Shown piece after piece: positions 46,405 through 56,481 of a DNA stretch of 64,000 nt. The translations under genes were made by a program, and so were the position numbers. The stretch lies in the NCBI RefSeq assembly GCF_947499705.1, contig NZ_CANMPJ010000001.1, positions 1,585,501-1,649,500 on the forward strand. The letters are read 5' to 3'. Positions within the stretch are counted from its first letter, which is position 1; each line of letters opens with the position of its first letter. Source of the stretch: an uncultured Erythrobacter sp. Its GTDB lineage: Bacteria > Pseudomonadota > Alphaproteobacteria > Sphingomonadales > Sphingomonadaceae. The notes below the pieces were generated by a model. The model saw nothing but the letters and a program-made list of their open reading frames with translations. It was not told the DNA's origin and did not search any database.

Positions 46405-47430
46405 CTATTCGGCAGCTTGAGCGAATTCGCTTCCTCTGCCCAAGCGCGCAGTTTCAGCGCCCAGCTCTCGGACCAGAGCAGCCAGCATTCTTGCAACACG
46501 CGGCAAGTTAGCACTCGGTTCTGCCAACCGATCATCAAGATAAGTTGCGCGGCAAACTTCAACTTGGATCGCGTGAATGCCTCTGCTCGGCGATGCGTGC
46601 CGATCAAGCACGTAACCACCCGAATATGGGCGATTGTGAGCGCAGGGACACGCTTCGGTTTCAAGATGGCGAAAAGCGCGGGCAATCAGGTTGCCGTGGC
46701 AGGATGCACCGAAGCGGTCCCCCAAAACGACTTGAGGCGCGCGCTCCTGCCCGCTCTGCGCCCGCAAAGGCGGCATCGAATGCAGATCGATCAACAACGC
46801 CGCACCCCATTCGCTGCGGATCCGCTCAAGCTCACGCCCCAGAAACGCGTGATAGGGGCGGTGTATGTTGTCGATCCTGGCATCAAGCTCTTCCTGCGAA
46901 AGCCGATTGCGCCATATCTCGCCGAATCCAGGCAGACGCCTAGGCACCAGCCCGAGTCCGCTGCGGGCGCGTCTGTTCGTGGCGGAATGGCGAGGCATAT
47001 GCCGCTTTGCATCGGCGACCATGTCCCAATCCACGTCATCTTTTGACCGGTTGAGATCCAGCATTGCACGCGGCGCGTGAGCTACCAGAAGGCCCGTTCC
47101 CGTCTGTTTGGCGACTGCGACGCCTAGCTGGTCAACATGCCGATCTTCCAATCGCAGCTGACTCAGCTCCGGATCCCGCATGTTGGCCAACGCTTCACCT
47201 GGATAAATTCGCCCGGCATGCGGCACAGCGATCAACACTGGAAGTGGCATCGAGCGCGGCGAAACGTGGGTGAAAGCCGGGCCATGCTCGGGGCCGAATA
47301 CAGAGCCACCCTTGGCGGATATGAGCCCCGCGCGCTCGGCGATATCGCTGCTCGCCCGATCTTCACCGGACCATTTTCGCAAGGGGTCTGAATTGGGGGG
47401 AGAATCCATCTCGGAAATTGCTGCCCGCAT
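46405..47430 (-). CDS. N-formylglutamate amidohydrolase
   Basis: A 341-aa zinc hydrolase that releases formate from N-formylglutamate (histidine breakdown) or a related N-formyl compound. VLIAVPHAGRIYPGEAL near residue 65 and LLIDLHSMPPL (near 208) carry predicted metal and catalytic residues; DNIHRPYHAFL is also typical. The N-terminal 50 residues are poorly conserved, so ATG 47409 is an alternative start. The gene neighbours cpdR divergently, a pairing known in other alphaproteobacteria. Confidence 0.88.
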   Translation of the reverse strand: MRAAISEMDSPPNSDPLRKWSGEDRASSDIAERAGLISAKGGSVFGPEHGPAFTHVSPRSMPLPVLIAVPHAGRIYPGEALANMRDPELSQLRLEDRHVDQLGVAVAKQTGTGLLVAHAPRAMLDLNRSKDDVDWDMVADAKRHMPRHSATNRRARSGLGLVPRRLPGFGEIWRNRLSQEELDARIDNIHRPYHAFLGRELERIRSEWGAALLIDLHSMPPLRAQSGQERAPQVVLGDRFGASCHGNLIARAFRHLETEACPCAHNRPYSGGYVLDRHASPSRGIHAIQVEVCRATYLDDRLAEPSANLPRVARMLAALVRELGAETARLGRGSEFAQAAE

Positions 47431-47548
47431 ATCGTCATCGAGTCAAAGCCCAATCGAGCCCTTCATAATTCACTGGGGCGCGTCTCAAAGCAGGGCACCC
47501 TATTCGCTGGGAAAGATTTCTTAAGTGCCCGGTGCTATGCGCACATTC

Positions 47549-47938
47549 ATGACAACAAGCTCCAATCCGCGAATCCTCCTGGCCGAGGATGAGGACGCAA
47601 TGCGCACCTATCTCGACCGTGCGCTCACCAATGCCGGTTACGAAGTCGCCACCGTAGATCGCGGTACGGAGGCGATTCCACTGCTCGAATCGGAACATTT
47701 CGATCTGCTGCTTTCGGACATTGTGATGCCGGAGATGGACGGGATTGAACTCGCTCAGCGCTGCGCCGAAATCAGCCCGCGCACCAAGGTGATGTTCATC
47801 ACCGGATTTGCCGCAGTTTCCTTGCGCGCAAGCCGTGAGCAACCGAATGCAAAGGTGCTCTCCAAGCCGTTCCACTTGCGCGATCTGGTGCTGGAAGTAG
47901 AGCGTGTATTCGAGGACCAGCGCGAGGCTTCGCTTTAG
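47549..47938 (+). CDS. cpdR: CpdR-type single-domain response regulator
   Basis: A 129-aa receiver domain. The phosphoacceptor Asp is in LLLSDIVMPEMDG, the acidic pocket in ILLAEDEDAM, and the Lys in LSKPFHLRDLV; the FITGFAAVSL segment is that of CpdR. In Caulobacter unphosphorylated CpdR directs ClpXP to degrade CtrA and is phosphorylated through CckA-ChpT, so this gene connects to cckA at 61-63.6 kb. Starts at 47525 and 47537 are also possible. ChpT and CtrA are not in the window. Confidence 0.88.
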   Translation: MTTSSNPRILLAEDEDAMRTYLDRALTNAGYEVATVDRGTEAIPLLESEHFDLLLSDIVMPEMDGIELAQRCAEISPRTKVMFITGFAAVSLRASREQPNAKVLSKPFHLRDLVLEVERVFEDQREASL

Positions 47939-48041
47939 AAGAACCGCGATTCGGCAGCGCGTGCGCGAATCGCTTGCACCTTTTGCCAACCCGCGTTAAT
48001 GCGCCGCTCCGCTCTCAACCGGGCGGCAAAATCGATGGTGC

Positions 48042-48116
48042 GGGCGTATAGCTCAGTGGTAGAGCACTGTATTGACATTGCAGGGGTCGGAAGTTCAACT
48101 CTTCCTACGCCCACCA
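48042..48116 (+). tRNA. tRNA-Val (anticodon GAC)
   Basis: A 75-base tRNA: acceptor stem GGGCGTA / TACGCCC, D-arm AGCTCAGTGGTAGAGC, anticodon loop TTGACAT with GAC closed by CTGTA / TGCAG (one G-U), T-arm GGAAGTTCAACTCTTCC and an encoded CCA. GAC reads GUC/GUU valine codons. Confidence 0.96.
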
Positions 48117-48135
48117 TCGGATCAAGTAACGATAG

Positions 48136-48159
48136 CCCGCCCTTATCCGGCGGGTTTTT
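48136..48159 (+). terminator. terminator after tRNA-Val
   Basis: Stem CCCGCC / GGCGGG (48136-48141 and 48149-48154) with a 7-base loop, followed by TTTTT. Confidence 0.8.
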
Positions 48160-48307
48160 CTTTGCGTTGATACGCTTCGGAACAGCCAATCAAGAATCCC
48201 TCGCAGCGCCGCTTGCACGGGGGATTTCCTCTGCTAAAGCCCCTCTCGGGATCTAAATCAGTACATCCTGTCGACATGTGTAATCCAGGAAGGATGAGGC
48301 GCTAGCC

Positions 48308-49528
48308 ATGCAGAAAATCAAAGTTGCGAACCCAGTTGTCGAACTCGACGGCGACGAGATGACGAAAATCATCTGGCAATGGATTCGTGAGCGATTGATC
48401 CTGCCGTATCTCGATGTCGACCTGAAATATTATGACCTCTCAATCGAGAAGCGTGACGAGACTGACGATCAGATTACCATCGACGCTGCTAATGCGATCA
48501 AGGAACACGGCGTTGGCGTGAAGTGCGCCACCATCACACCTGATGAAGCGCGCGTTGAAGAGTTCGATCTCAAAAAGATGTGGCGCTCCCCTAACGGCAC
48601 GATCCGCAATATCCTGGGCGGTGTGGTGTTCCGCGAACCGATCGTGATCGACAATGTCCCACGTCTGGTCCCCGGCTGGACTGACCCCATCGTGGTCGGC
48701 CGTCACGCATTTGGCGATCAATACCGCGCTACCGACACCCTGATCCCGGGCGCAGGCAAGCTGCGGCTCGTATTCGAAGGCGAAGATGGCGAGAAGATTG
48801 ACCTCGATGTCTACGAATTCCAATCGTCGGGCGTCGCTATGGCGATGTACAACCTCGACGACAGCATCCGCGATTTCGCCCGCGCATGCATGAATTATGG
48901 TCTCGACCGCAAATGGCCGGTCTACCTCTCGACCAAGAACACCATCATGAAGAAGTATGATGGCCGTTTCAAAGACCTGTTCGAAGAAGTGTTCGAAGCT
49001 GAATTCAAGGCGAAGTTCGACGAAGCCGGTATCACCTACGAACACCGCCTGATCGACGACATGGTTGCATCGGCGCTCAAGTGGAGCGGCAAGTTCGTTT
49101 GGGCCTGTAAGAACTATGACGGTGATGTTCAGTCAGACACTGTCGCTCAGGGCTTCGGCTCGCTCGGCCTGATGACATCGGTTCTGATGACACCGGACGG
49201 CAAGACCGTCGAAGCCGAAGCCGCGCACGGCACTGTCACACGCCACTATCGCCAGCACCAGCAGGGCAAAGCGACCTCAACCAACCCGATTGCATCGATT
49301 TTCGCCTGGACACGCGGCCTGATGTATCGCGGCAAGTTCGATAACACCCCCGATGTGGTAAAGTTCGCCGAGACGCTCGAGCGGGTATGCATCGAGACGG
49401 TCGAAAACGGTCAGATGACCAAGGATTTGGCACTGCTTATCGGACCGGGGCAGAACTGGCAGACGACTGAGCAATTCTTCGAATCGATAGTCACCAACCT
49501 TGAAAAAGAGATGGCGAACTGGAGCTGA
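48308..49528 (+). CDS. icd: NADP-dependent isocitrate dehydrogenase
   Basis: Icd oxidises isocitrate to 2-oxoglutarate in the TCA cycle. The 406-aa protein is of the eukaryote-like homodimeric type: [19 protein letters not shown] at the start, [32 protein letters not shown] near 95, [20 protein letters not shown] with the metal-binding Asp, and [12 protein letters not shown] near 305. It is monocistronic-looking, with a 190-base leader after tRNA-Val. Confidence 0.96.
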   Translation: MQKIKVANPVVELDGDEMTKIIWQWIRERLILPYLDVDLKYYDLSIEKRDETDDQITIDAANAIKEHGVGVKCATITPDEARVEEFDLKKMWRSPNGTIRNILGGVVFREPIVIDNVPRLVPGWTDPIVVGRHAFGDQYRATDTLIPGAGKLRLVFEGEDGEKIDLDVYEFQSSGVAMAMYNLDDSIRDFARACMNYGLDRKWPVYLSTKNTIMKKYDGRFKDLFEEVFEAEFKAKFDEAGITYEHRLIDDMVASALKWSGKFVWACKNYDGDVQSDTVAQGFGSLGLMTSVLMTPDGKTVEAEAAHGTVTRHYRQHQQGKATSTNPIASIFAWTRGLMYRGKFDNTPDVVKFAETLERVCIETVENGQMTKDLALLIGPGQNWQTTEQFFESIVTNLEKEMANWS

Positions 49529-49642
49529 TCAAGCTGGCACAGCATTGCTGTGTCGTTCGAGATTCAGAACTGGAAAATTTGATCTCCTTCATCGGGTTGC
49601 TGCGCGTGACAGCACCCCGGTGCTAGGATAGGTAGAGCGTCG

Positions 49643-51406
49643 GTGGCAGGCGAACTCTCTTTCTCTCCGATCATGTCGGACGCGCTGGTCATTCTCGGCG
49701 CCGCAGGGATTGTGATCCCGGTCTTCGCGCGCTTCCGGATCACACCGATTATCGGGTTTATTCTAATTGGCATCGCTGTTGGCCCTTACGGGCTCGGCAC
49801 GCTGGTCGAAGAAATCCCCTGGCTCAGGCACATAACGATATCCGATCCCGAAGCGCTTGCGCCCTTTGCGGATTTCGGGATTATCCTGCTGCTGTTCGCG
49901 ATCGGGCTTGAACTATCGTTTAACCGTCTGTGGCAATTGCGAAAATTCGTCTTCGGCCTTGGCTCGCTTGAATTGCTGATAATCGGCAGTTCCGGGGCCA
50001 CATTCCTTTTCTACGTCAGCGGGATGGACCTAACCGGCGCGCTCGCGCTCGGCTTTGCCCTCGCCTTCTCATCAACCGCGATCGTGCTGCCGATATCAGG
50101 CACCCGTACCCCAGTGGGTCGCGCCGCGCTTTCAATGCTGCTGTTCGAGGACATCATGATCGTCCCGATCATCTTTATCCTCGGCGCGCTGTCGCCTTAT
50201 GCGCAAGCGGAGGGCTGGACCGGCCTGACTGACACGTTGTGGCAAGGTGGCCTGGTCGTCTTGGTGCTGCTCGTACTAGGGCGCTTCGCCCTGCCCAGCC
50301 TGTTTTCGCAAGCCGCCCGCACCAAAAGTCCGGAACTGTTCCTCGCGGCCTCACTGTTGGTCGTGATCGGAGCAAGCCTCGCAACCGCAGCGACTGGGCT
50401 TTCGCCCATCGTGGGGGCTTTGATCGCTGGCCTGTTGATCGCCGAAACGGAGTATCACGGCGAGGTCGAGACTATCATGGAGCCGTTCAAGGGCCTTGCG
50501 CTCGGCGTCTTCCTGATCACGATCGGGATGAGCATCGACCTGATGACGATCTGGGCCAATCTAGGTCAAATCACGCTCGCAGTGGTCGGTGTGTTGGTGT
50601 TCAAAGCCATCGTCACCGGAACGCTGCTGCGTCTGATGGGCGCGCGCCGTAGTACCGCCGCAGAAACCGGCGTGCTGATGGCCAGCCCGAGCGAGACCAC
50701 CTTGATCGTGCTTGCCGCAGCCACCAGCGCTTTGGTGGTCGACGTCGAGACGGCGCAATTTTGGCAGATCGTCACTGCAATCGGACTGACTGTCACTCCG
50801 CTATTGGCCAAACTCGGACGAGTAATCGCGCGGCGGATCGAAGACACACCGGAGCTTCCGGAAGAGGATGAACACGAGGCACGGACGATCATCATCGGCG
50901 GCGGCCGCGTTGGGCGCCTGATCGCCGACATGATGACCGCGCATGATCAGGCGTATGTGATTCTCGATTCCGATCCGGACTTGATCATTGCTGCCAAGCG
51001 CGATGGCTACCGCGCAACGTTTGGAGACGCTGCACGCGGCGATGCACTTTCTCGTCTTGGGATCGAGCTTGCACCCGCAGTGGTTCTAACCATGGACGAA
51101 CCTGTTTTGGCTCAGCGGCTCGTTTCAAAGCTGCGCACCAACTATCCCGACTTGCTGATCGTCTCGCGTGCTCGCGACACAGATCACGCCGCGGCACTCT
51201 ATCGCGCCGGAGCCAGCCACGCCGTCCCGGAAACACTCGAAAGCTCGCTCCAACTGTCAGAGGCAGTGCTCGTCGATATCGGCGTTGCGATGGGTCCGGT
51301 GATCGCATCGATTCACGAGAAACGCGACGAATACCGCGAGCGGTTGGAGCGTGATGGCGGCCTGACGAAGAAGCCGCAATTGCGGACGTCTTCGACCGAA
51401 GCCTAG
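49643..51406 (+). CDS. CPA2 family cation:proton antiporter with RCK (TrkA-N) domain
   Basis: A 587-aa Kef-type transporter: about 12-13 helices to residue about 390 (FADFGIILLLFAIGLELSF is the family signature; ALGFALAFSSTAIVLPI follows). After that comes a cytoplasmic TrkA-N domain with the nucleotide motif TIIIGGGRVGRLIADMM near 416. Such proteins exchange K+ or Na+ for H+ and are gated by nucleotides or glutathione adducts. GTG 49643 is the chosen start; ATG 49673 is an alternative. Confidence 0.9.
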   Translation: MAGELSFSPIMSDALVILGAAGIVIPVFARFRITPIIGFILIGIAVGPYGLGTLVEEIPWLRHITISDPEALAPFADFGIILLLFAIGLELSFNRLWQLRKFVFGLGSLELLIIGSSGATFLFYVSGMDLTGALALGFALAFSSTAIVLPISGTRTPVGRAALSMLLFEDIMIVPIIFILGALSPYAQAEGWTGLTDTLWQGGLVVLVLLVLGRFALPSLFSQAARTKSPELFLAASLLVVIGASLATAATGLSPIVGALIAGLLIAETEYHGEVETIMEPFKGLALGVFLITIGMSIDLMTIWANLGQITLAVVGVLVFKAIVTGTLLRLMGARRSTAAETGVLMASPSETTLIVLAAATSALVVDVETAQFWQIVTAIGLTVTPLLAKLGRVIARRIEDTPELPEEDEHEARTIIIGGGRVGRLIADMMTAHDQAYVILDSDPDLIIAAKRDGYRATFGDAARGDALSRLGIELAPAVVLTMDEPVLAQRLVSKLRTNYPDLLIVSRARDTDHAAALYRAGASHAVPETLESSLQLSEAVLVDIGVAMGPVIASIHEKRDEYRERLERDGGLTKKPQLRTSSTEA

Positions 51407-51415
51407 ACGCATAGG

Positions 51416-54070
51416 CTAGCCTGCAAGAGCAGCCTTCACCGCAGCCAGAGCTTCCTCGGCCTTGCTGCCGTCCGGACCGCCGCCTTGTGCCATATCGGGC
51501 CGACCGCCTCCGCCCTTCCCGCCAAGCACTTCGACGCCCTTGCGGACGAAGTCGACCGCGCTGAATTGCTCGGTGAGATCATCCGTCACAGCTGCCGCGA
51601 TCGCCGCTTTGCCATCGTTGACAGCAATAATTGTCGCTACGCCCGACCCGAGGTTCTGCTTCGCTTCGTCAAGCAAAGGGCGAAGCTCTTTCGGATTGAG
51701 CCCTTCGAGAACCTGGCCGGAAAACTTCACACCGCCAATTTCCTCGTCGCTGCTGGCTGCACTGGATCCCGAGCCACCGCCCAGGGCCAACGCCTTTTTG
51801 GCCTCGGCTAGCTCTTTCTCAAGCCGCTTTCGCTCATCAAGCAATGCAGTGAGGCGCGCAGGCACTTCCTCCGGCGTCGCGCGGATTGCTCCTGCTGCCG
51901 CCTTAAGCGCTTCCTCGCGCTCGACGAGCCATTGCCGCGCGGCTTCTCCGGTTAGCGCTTCGATCCGGCGAACACCCGAAGAGACCGCGCTTTCCGAAAT
52001 GATCCGGAACAGGCCGATATCGCCCGTCGCGTTCACATGGGTGCCACCGCATAGCTCGACCGAATAATTGCGGCCGCCTTCGCCTGTCCGGCCCATCGAC
52101 AGGACACGGACTTCATCGCCATACTTTTCGCCGAACAGCGCCAAGGCGCCGGCGTCAACCGCGTCGTCGGGGCTCATCAGGCGCGTTGCGACCGGTTCAT
52201 TGGCCCGGATTTCAGCGTTCACTTCGGCTTCGATCGCCACGATGTCGTTGATCGAAAGAGGTTTTGGCTGCGAGAAATCAAAGCGCAGTCGGTCTTCGGC
52301 AACCAATGATCCCTTTTGCGTCACGTGACCTCCCAGGCGATTGCGTAAGGCCGCGTGGACCAGGTGTGTCGCCGAGTGGTTGGCACGGATCTGCGTACGC
52401 CGGTCGGTATCAACGTCCAGTTGGACGTTGTCGCCGACTGCAATTTCACCAGAGTCAATCTTTGCATGGTGGGCGTGCAAGCGCCCGAGAGGCTTGCTCG
52501 TATCGGTTACCTGAGCGGAGAATCCAGCTGGCGTGGAAATGGTTCCGGTGTCGCCGGTCTGACCGCCGCTCTCGCCGTAGAAAGGCGTCTGGTTGGTGAG
52601 GATGACCACGTCGTCACCCGCACCTGCTCGCTCAACTTCCGCACCGTCTTTTACAATTGCAACAACAGTGCCCTCGCCGGATGTCGCAGCGTAGCCAGTG
52701 AACTCGCTGGCGCCTTCGCGTTCGGCAATGTCAAACCAAACCTCGCCCGAAGCAGCCTCGCCAGACCCCTTCCAGGCTGCTCGCGCCGCCTCTTTTTGCC
52801 GCGTCATCGCCGCATCGAAACCAGCGCGATCAACTGCAATCCCGCGAGCACGCAGAGCGTCTTCAGTCAGGTCGTATGGGAACCCATAGGTGTCATAGAG
52901 TTTGAACGCGGTTTCGCCGTCGAGTTCACCGCCCTCACCCATGTCGCCTGTCGCTTCGTCGAGCAACTTTAGACCCTTGTCGAGCGTCCTGCGAAACTGG
53001 GTTTCCTCACGCAGCAGAACCTCTTCGATCAACGCCTGTCCGCGCACGAGTTCCGGATAGGCCTGACCCATTTCAGTCACGAGACTGGGCACGAGGCGAT
53101 GCATCAACGGCTCGCTTGCGCCGAGCAGATGCGCGTGCCGCATGGCGCGGCGCATGATCCGACGTAGGACGTAACCACGACCTTCATTCGAAGGCAGCAC
53201 ACCGTCAGCCATCAGGAAACTGGTCGAGCGCAGGTGATCGGCGATCACTCGGTGGCTCGCGGAATGATCACCGTCTGCCGCGACACTGGTGAGGTGCTCG
53301 GAAGCACCAATCAGCGCCTTGAACGTGTCGGTATCGTAATTGTTGTGAACGCCCTGAAGGACGGCGGCGATGCGCTCGAGACCCATGCCGGTGTCGATCG
53401 AGGGTTTGGGCAGATTGCTGCGCGTTCCATCGGCGCTTTGGTCAAACTGCATGAAGACCAAATTCCAGATCTCAACGAAGCGGTCGCCATCTTCATTGGG
53501 ACTTCCGGGAGGGCCACCATCTATGTGGTCGCCGTGATCGTAGAATATCTCAGAGCAAGGGCCGCAAGGGCCCGTATCGCCCATCGACCAGAAGTTGTCA
53601 TTGGTGGAGATTCGTATGATGCGATCTTCTGGAAGGCCCGAAATCTTTCGCCAAAGATCGAATGCCTCATCGTCGGTGTGGAAGACGGTCGCAGTCAAAC
53701 GGTCAGGTGACAGCCCCCATTCGCGGGTCAGCAGCGTCCATGCGTGATGGATTGCCTCTTCCTTGAAATAGTCGCCAAACGAAAAATTGCCGAGCATCTC
53801 AAAGAAGGTGTGGTGCCGAGCCGTGTAGCCAACATTGTCGAGATCGTTGTGCTTGCCCCCTGCGCGCACGCATTTCTGCGACGAGGTTGCGCGCGGTGCA
53901 GGCGGTGTCTCGAGACCCGTAAAGGCATTCTTGAACGGCACCATGCCCGCATTCACGAACATCAGCGTAGGGTCGTTGTAGGGGACGAGCGGTGCGCTTT
54001 GCACAGGCTCATGTCCGGCACCCCCGAAATAGTCGAGGAAGGATCGGCGAAGATCATTGGTAGACGTCAT
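51416..54070 (-). CDS. alaS: alanine--tRNA ligase
   Basis: AlaS charges tRNA-Ala and edits mischarged Ser and Gly. The 884-aa class II synthetase starts [20 protein letters not shown]. It has motif 2-like [16 protein letters not shown] and [14 protein letters not shown] (motif 3) in the first third. The editing domain carries the zinc motif [13 protein letters not shown] and [15 protein letters not shown], and a C-Ala domain ends in a Gly-rich stretch. ATG 54070 is chosen over an upstream GTG. Confidence 0.97.
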   Translation of the reverse strand: MTSTNDLRRSFLDYFGGAGHEPVQSAPLVPYNDPTLMFVNAGMVPFKNAFTGLETPPAPRATSSQKCVRAGGKHNDLDNVGYTARHHTFFEMLGNFSFGDYFKEEAIHHAWTLLTREWGLSPDRLTATVFHTDDEAFDLWRKISGLPEDRIIRISTNDNFWSMGDTGPCGPCSEIFYDHGDHIDGGPPGSPNEDGDRFVEIWNLVFMQFDQSADGTRSNLPKPSIDTGMGLERIAAVLQGVHNNYDTDTFKALIGASEHLTSVAADGDHSASHRVIADHLRSTSFLMADGVLPSNEGRGYVLRRIMRRAMRHAHLLGASEPLMHRLVPSLVTEMGQAYPELVRGQALIEEVLLREETQFRRTLDKGLKLLDEATGDMGEGGELDGETAFKLYDTYGFPYDLTEDALRARGIAVDRAGFDAAMTRQKEAARAAWKGSGEAASGEVWFDIAEREGASEFTGYAATSGEGTVVAIVKDGAEVERAGAGDDVVILTNQTPFYGESGGQTGDTGTISTPAGFSAQVTDTSKPLGRLHAHHAKIDSGEIAVGDNVQLDVDTDRRTQIRANHSATHLVHAALRNRLGGHVTQKGSLVAEDRLRFDFSQPKPLSINDIVAIEAEVNAEIRANEPVATRLMSPDDAVDAGALALFGEKYGDEVRVLSMGRTGEGGRNYSVELCGGTHVNATGDIGLFRIISESAVSSGVRRIEALTGEAARQWLVEREEALKAAAGAIRATPEEVPARLTALLDERKRLEKELAEAKKALALGGGSGSSAASSDEEIGGVKFSGQVLEGLNPKELRPLLDEAKQNLGSGVATIIAVNDGKAAIAAAVTDDLTEQFSAVDFVRKGVEVLGGKGGGGRPDMAQGGGPDGSKAEEALAAVKAALAG

Positions 54071-54156
54071 GTTCTGGCAGTTAGGCAATGGAGCGCATGG
54101 CGACAAGTCACCGCGTGACCGCTCTGGCTACATAGTTGCGCAAACGCCAGACGCAG

Positions 54157-54200
54157 AAAAACCGGCGGCGCCTAAGGGGGCAAAGGCACACGCCGGTTTT
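54157..54200 (-). terminator. terminator of recA
   Basis: On the minus strand the arms AAAACCGGCG and CGCCGGTTTT (54191-54200 and 54158-54167) surround a 23-base loop and are followed by a further T, 48 bases after the recA stop. It could act in both directions. Confidence 0.6.
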
Positions 54201-54247
54201 CCGGTTTCTCGGGCGCGGGATCGATGCCCGCCTGGCCCGCTTGAGGA

Positions 54248-55312
54248 TTAACTGTCGGTATCCGCGTCCGGGCCCGTCATCATCTCCTCGGCAACCTCAT
54301 CGGTGCGGCCGCGAATAGCGGCTTCCAACTGGTCGCAAACTTCAGGATTTTCCTTAAGGTAATTCTTCGCATTCTCACGGCCCTGGCCAATCCGGATGCT
54401 GTCATAAGAGAACCAGCTCCCCGATTTCTCGACCAACCCGGCCTTGACGCCAAGATCGAGTATTTCGCCGCGCTTGGAAATGCCTTCGCCATACATGATG
54501 TCGAATTCGACCTGCTTGAACGGCGGTGCAACCTTGTTCTTGACCACTTTGACACGGGTCGAGTTGCCAACCACTTCGTCGCGGTCCTTGATCTGGCCGG
54601 TCCGGCGAATGTCGAGCCGCACAGAAGCGTAGAACTTGAGTGCGTTGCCACCCGTGGTTGTCTCAGGGTTGCCGTACATCACACCGATCTTCATCCGAAG
54701 CTGGTTGATGAAGATGACCATGCATTTCGAACGGTTGATCGACCCGGTCAGTTTGCGCAGCGATTGGGACATGAGCCGCGCTTGAAGGCCGACATGAGCA
54801 TCGCCCATCTCGCCTTCGATTTCGGCGCGGGGGACAAGCGCCGCCACCGAGTCGACCACCAACACGTCGATTGCATTCGAGCGAACCAAGGTGTCAGTAA
54901 TTTCGAGCGCCTGCTCGCCCGTATCGGGCTGCGAGACGACCAGTTCATCAATGTCTACGCCCAGCTTGCGAGCATAGACTGGATCAAGTGCGTGCTCGGC
55001 GTCGACAAACGCTGCCGTACCGCCCGCTTTTTGGGCTTCGGCAATCACATGCAAAGCCAAAGTGGTCTTGCCTGAGCTTTCCGGCCCGTAGACTTCGATA
55101 ACCCGCCCTTTGGGCAAGCCACCAATGCCGAGTGCGATATCAAGACCCAGCGAACCGGAAGAAATCGATTCAACCTGCATCGCTTCCTTGGAGCCCAGCT
55201 TCATCGCCGAACCTTTGCCGAATGCACGATCAATCTGTGCAAGCGCGGCGTCGAGCGCCTTTTGACGGTCCACGTCTTTTTCCTTCTCTACGAGCTTAAG
55301 ATTAGTAGCCAT
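54248..55312 (-). CDS. recA: recombinase RecA
   Basis: RecA forms filaments on single-stranded DNA, drives homologous recombination and triggers LexA self-cleavage. The 354-aa protein has Walker [14 protein letters not shown] near residue 75, [17 protein letters not shown] (Walker B region), [20 protein letters not shown] (loop 2), and an acidic C-terminus. ATG 55312 is preceded by GGAGG. A LexA box and promoter lie about 90-125 bases upstream, just inside the insertion point of a transposon. Confidence 0.98.
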   Translation of the reverse strand: MATNLKLVEKEKDVDRQKALDAALAQIDRAFGKGSAMKLGSKEAMQVESISSGSLGLDIALGIGGLPKGRVIEVYGPESSGKTTLALHVIAEAQKAGGTAAFVDAEHALDPVYARKLGVDIDELVVSQPDTGEQALEITDTLVRSNAIDVLVVDSVAALVPRAEIEGEMGDAHVGLQARLMSQSLRKLTGSINRSKCMVIFINQLRMKIGVMYGNPETTTGGNALKFYASVRLDIRRTGQIKDRDEVVGNSTRVKVVKNKVAPPFKQVEFDIMYGEGISKRGEILDLGVKAGLVEKSGSWFSYDSIRIGQGRENAKNYLKENPEVCDQLEAAIRGRTDEVAEEMMTGPDADTDS

Positions 55313-55400
55313 CGCATGACCTCCTTCGCTTGCCTAGAGCCGGTTACCGAGTTTTAACCGCCCCATTGGGGAGACTGTGTTGTCGCCCCCTGTTGGAGAT

Positions 55401-55429
55401 CATGTATCGCATTTGTTCTCATAGAACAA
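55401..55429 (-). promoter_or_regulatory. recA promoter
   Basis: On the minus strand, -35 TTGTTC (55424-55429) and -10 TACATG (55401-55406) are separated by 17 bases. The -35 lies inside the LexA box, which would let LexA block polymerase. Confidence 0.55.
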
Positions 55430-55438
55430 GTAGGGAAC
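55424..55438 (-). promoter_or_regulatory. LexA (SOS) box, GTTC-N7-GTTC
   Basis: The minus strand reads GTTCCCTACTTGTTC, a direct repeat of GTTC with a 7-base gap, the known alphaproteobacterial LexA operator. It lies 112 bases before the recA start and overlaps the proposed -35. Confidence 0.82.
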
Positions 55439-55442
55439 GAAA

Positions 55443-55450
55443 TTTATTTT
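55443..55450 (+). repeat. left target-site duplication (TTTATTTT)
   Basis: Eight bases identical to 57809-57816 on the far side of the transposon; 8 bp is the usual IS1595-family duplication length. Confidence 0.88.
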
Positions 55451-55475
55451 GGGGTGTATCCCCTTGCCATACGTA
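55451..55475 (+). repeat. left terminal inverted repeat
   Basis: Begins GGGGTGTATCCCCTT; the first 13 bases are themselves nearly palindromic. It matches the right end at 22 of 25 positions. Confidence 0.88.
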
Positions 55476-55499
55476 ACCTGATCGTGTATATAATGATGC

Positions 55500-56393
55500 A
55501 TGACAACGAAGCCTCTGACTACCGCCGCTTTTTTCCGCATGTTCCCCGATGACGAAACGTGCCTGAAACACCTGTTTGACGTTCGCTTTGGCGATGGTTT
55601 CGAGTGTCCTAAGTGCGAGCGGGCCTCCAAGTGGTTCCGTATCAAGGCCGAGCGCGCCTATTCGTGCCAGTGGTGCGGCCACCACCTGCACCCGACCGTA
55701 GGCACTCCGTTTGAAAAGACCCGCACCCCGTTGCAGCTATGGTTCTACGCAATCCACCTGTTCACCACCACGCGGCACGGTGTCAGCGCGAAGGAATTGG
55801 AGCGCCAGTTAGGCGTTACCTACAAGACTGCTTGGCGCATGGCTAAGCTGATCCGCGAGCACATGGCAGATGTTGACGGTGACCGGCCCATTGGCGGGCC
55901 TTTCAAGACGGTCGAAATTGACGAGACATTTGTTGGGGGTCACCGCGAGAACGGACAAGGCGGCAAAGGCAAAGCGGTTGTGTTCGGTATGCTAGAAAGA
56001 GGCGGCGATGTGGTCACAGAGGTTGTTGCGGATCGCAAGAGCGGCACGCTGCTCCCTCACGTCATAAAGCACGTCCAGCCTCACACAGAGGTCCATACCG
56101 ACGAATTGCGCTCATACGGCGGTCTCGGCACGCTCAAGGGCTACTGGCACAAGCAGGTCAATCACTCGGAAGGCGAATACGTTTCGGATACCGGAACAAC
56201 CGTCAACGCGATTGAGAATTTCTGGCGTCACCTCAAATGCTCAATCACTGGCACTCACGTAAGCGTACGCCCCAAATATCTCGGCCTCTACGCCAAGGAA
56301 TTTGAGTATCGGTTCAATCGTCGCAATCGTCCTGAGACGATGCTTCCGGAGCTTCTTTCGACTTTCCGGCCATTGCCTCAATCGTGCGATTGA
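55500..56393 (+). CDS. IS1595 family transposase
   Basis: A 297-aa transposase with an N-terminal zinc ribbon (CPKCERASKWFRI then CQWCGHH, about residues 36-62) and a DDE-like catalytic domain of the ISXO2 type. The first Asp is in VEIDETFVGGHREN, the second in VHTDELRSYGGLG, and NAIENFWRHLKCSI holds the third-acid region. It is full length with no frameshift, so it may be active. ATG 55500 lies 49 bases inside the left end. Its last 80 bases overlap a small ORF on the other strand. Confidence 0.94.
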   Translation: MTTKPLTTAAFFRMFPDDETCLKHLFDVRFGDGFECPKCERASKWFRIKAERAYSCQWCGHHLHPTVGTPFEKTRTPLQLWFYAIHLFTTTRHGVSAKELERQLGVTYKTAWRMAKLIREHMADVDGDRPIGGPFKTVEIDETFVGGHRENGQGGKGKAVVFGMLERGGDVVTEVVADRKSGTLLPHVIKHVQPHTEVHTDELRSYGGLGTLKGYWHKQVNHSEGEYVSDTGTTVNAIENFWRHLKCSITGTHVSVRPKYLGLYAKEFEYRFNRRNRPETMLPELLSTFRPLPQSCD

Positions 56394-56481
56394 AGGCGTC
56401 TAGGTCGCCAATCTCGCCTTCACGTTCGGCGATAAATTGGTCTAGCTTGCCCTGCTCGATAGCTTCCTTAAGTTTCATCAT
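56314..56481 (-). CDS. 55-aa acidic cargo protein
   Basis: A small ORF starting ATG 56481, overlapping the peptidase gene's stop by four bases (ATGA). The N-terminal half is helical-looking and charged (MMKLKEAIEQGKLDQFIAER); the end is acidic (SSQDDCDD). The 3' half overlaps the transposase 3' end in antisense. From memory, similar short acidic proteins accompany other IS1595-type elements. Function unknown. Confidence 0.6.
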   Translation of the reverse strand: MMKLKEAIEQGKLDQFIAEREGEIGDLDAFNRTIEAMAGKSKEAPEASSQDDCDD

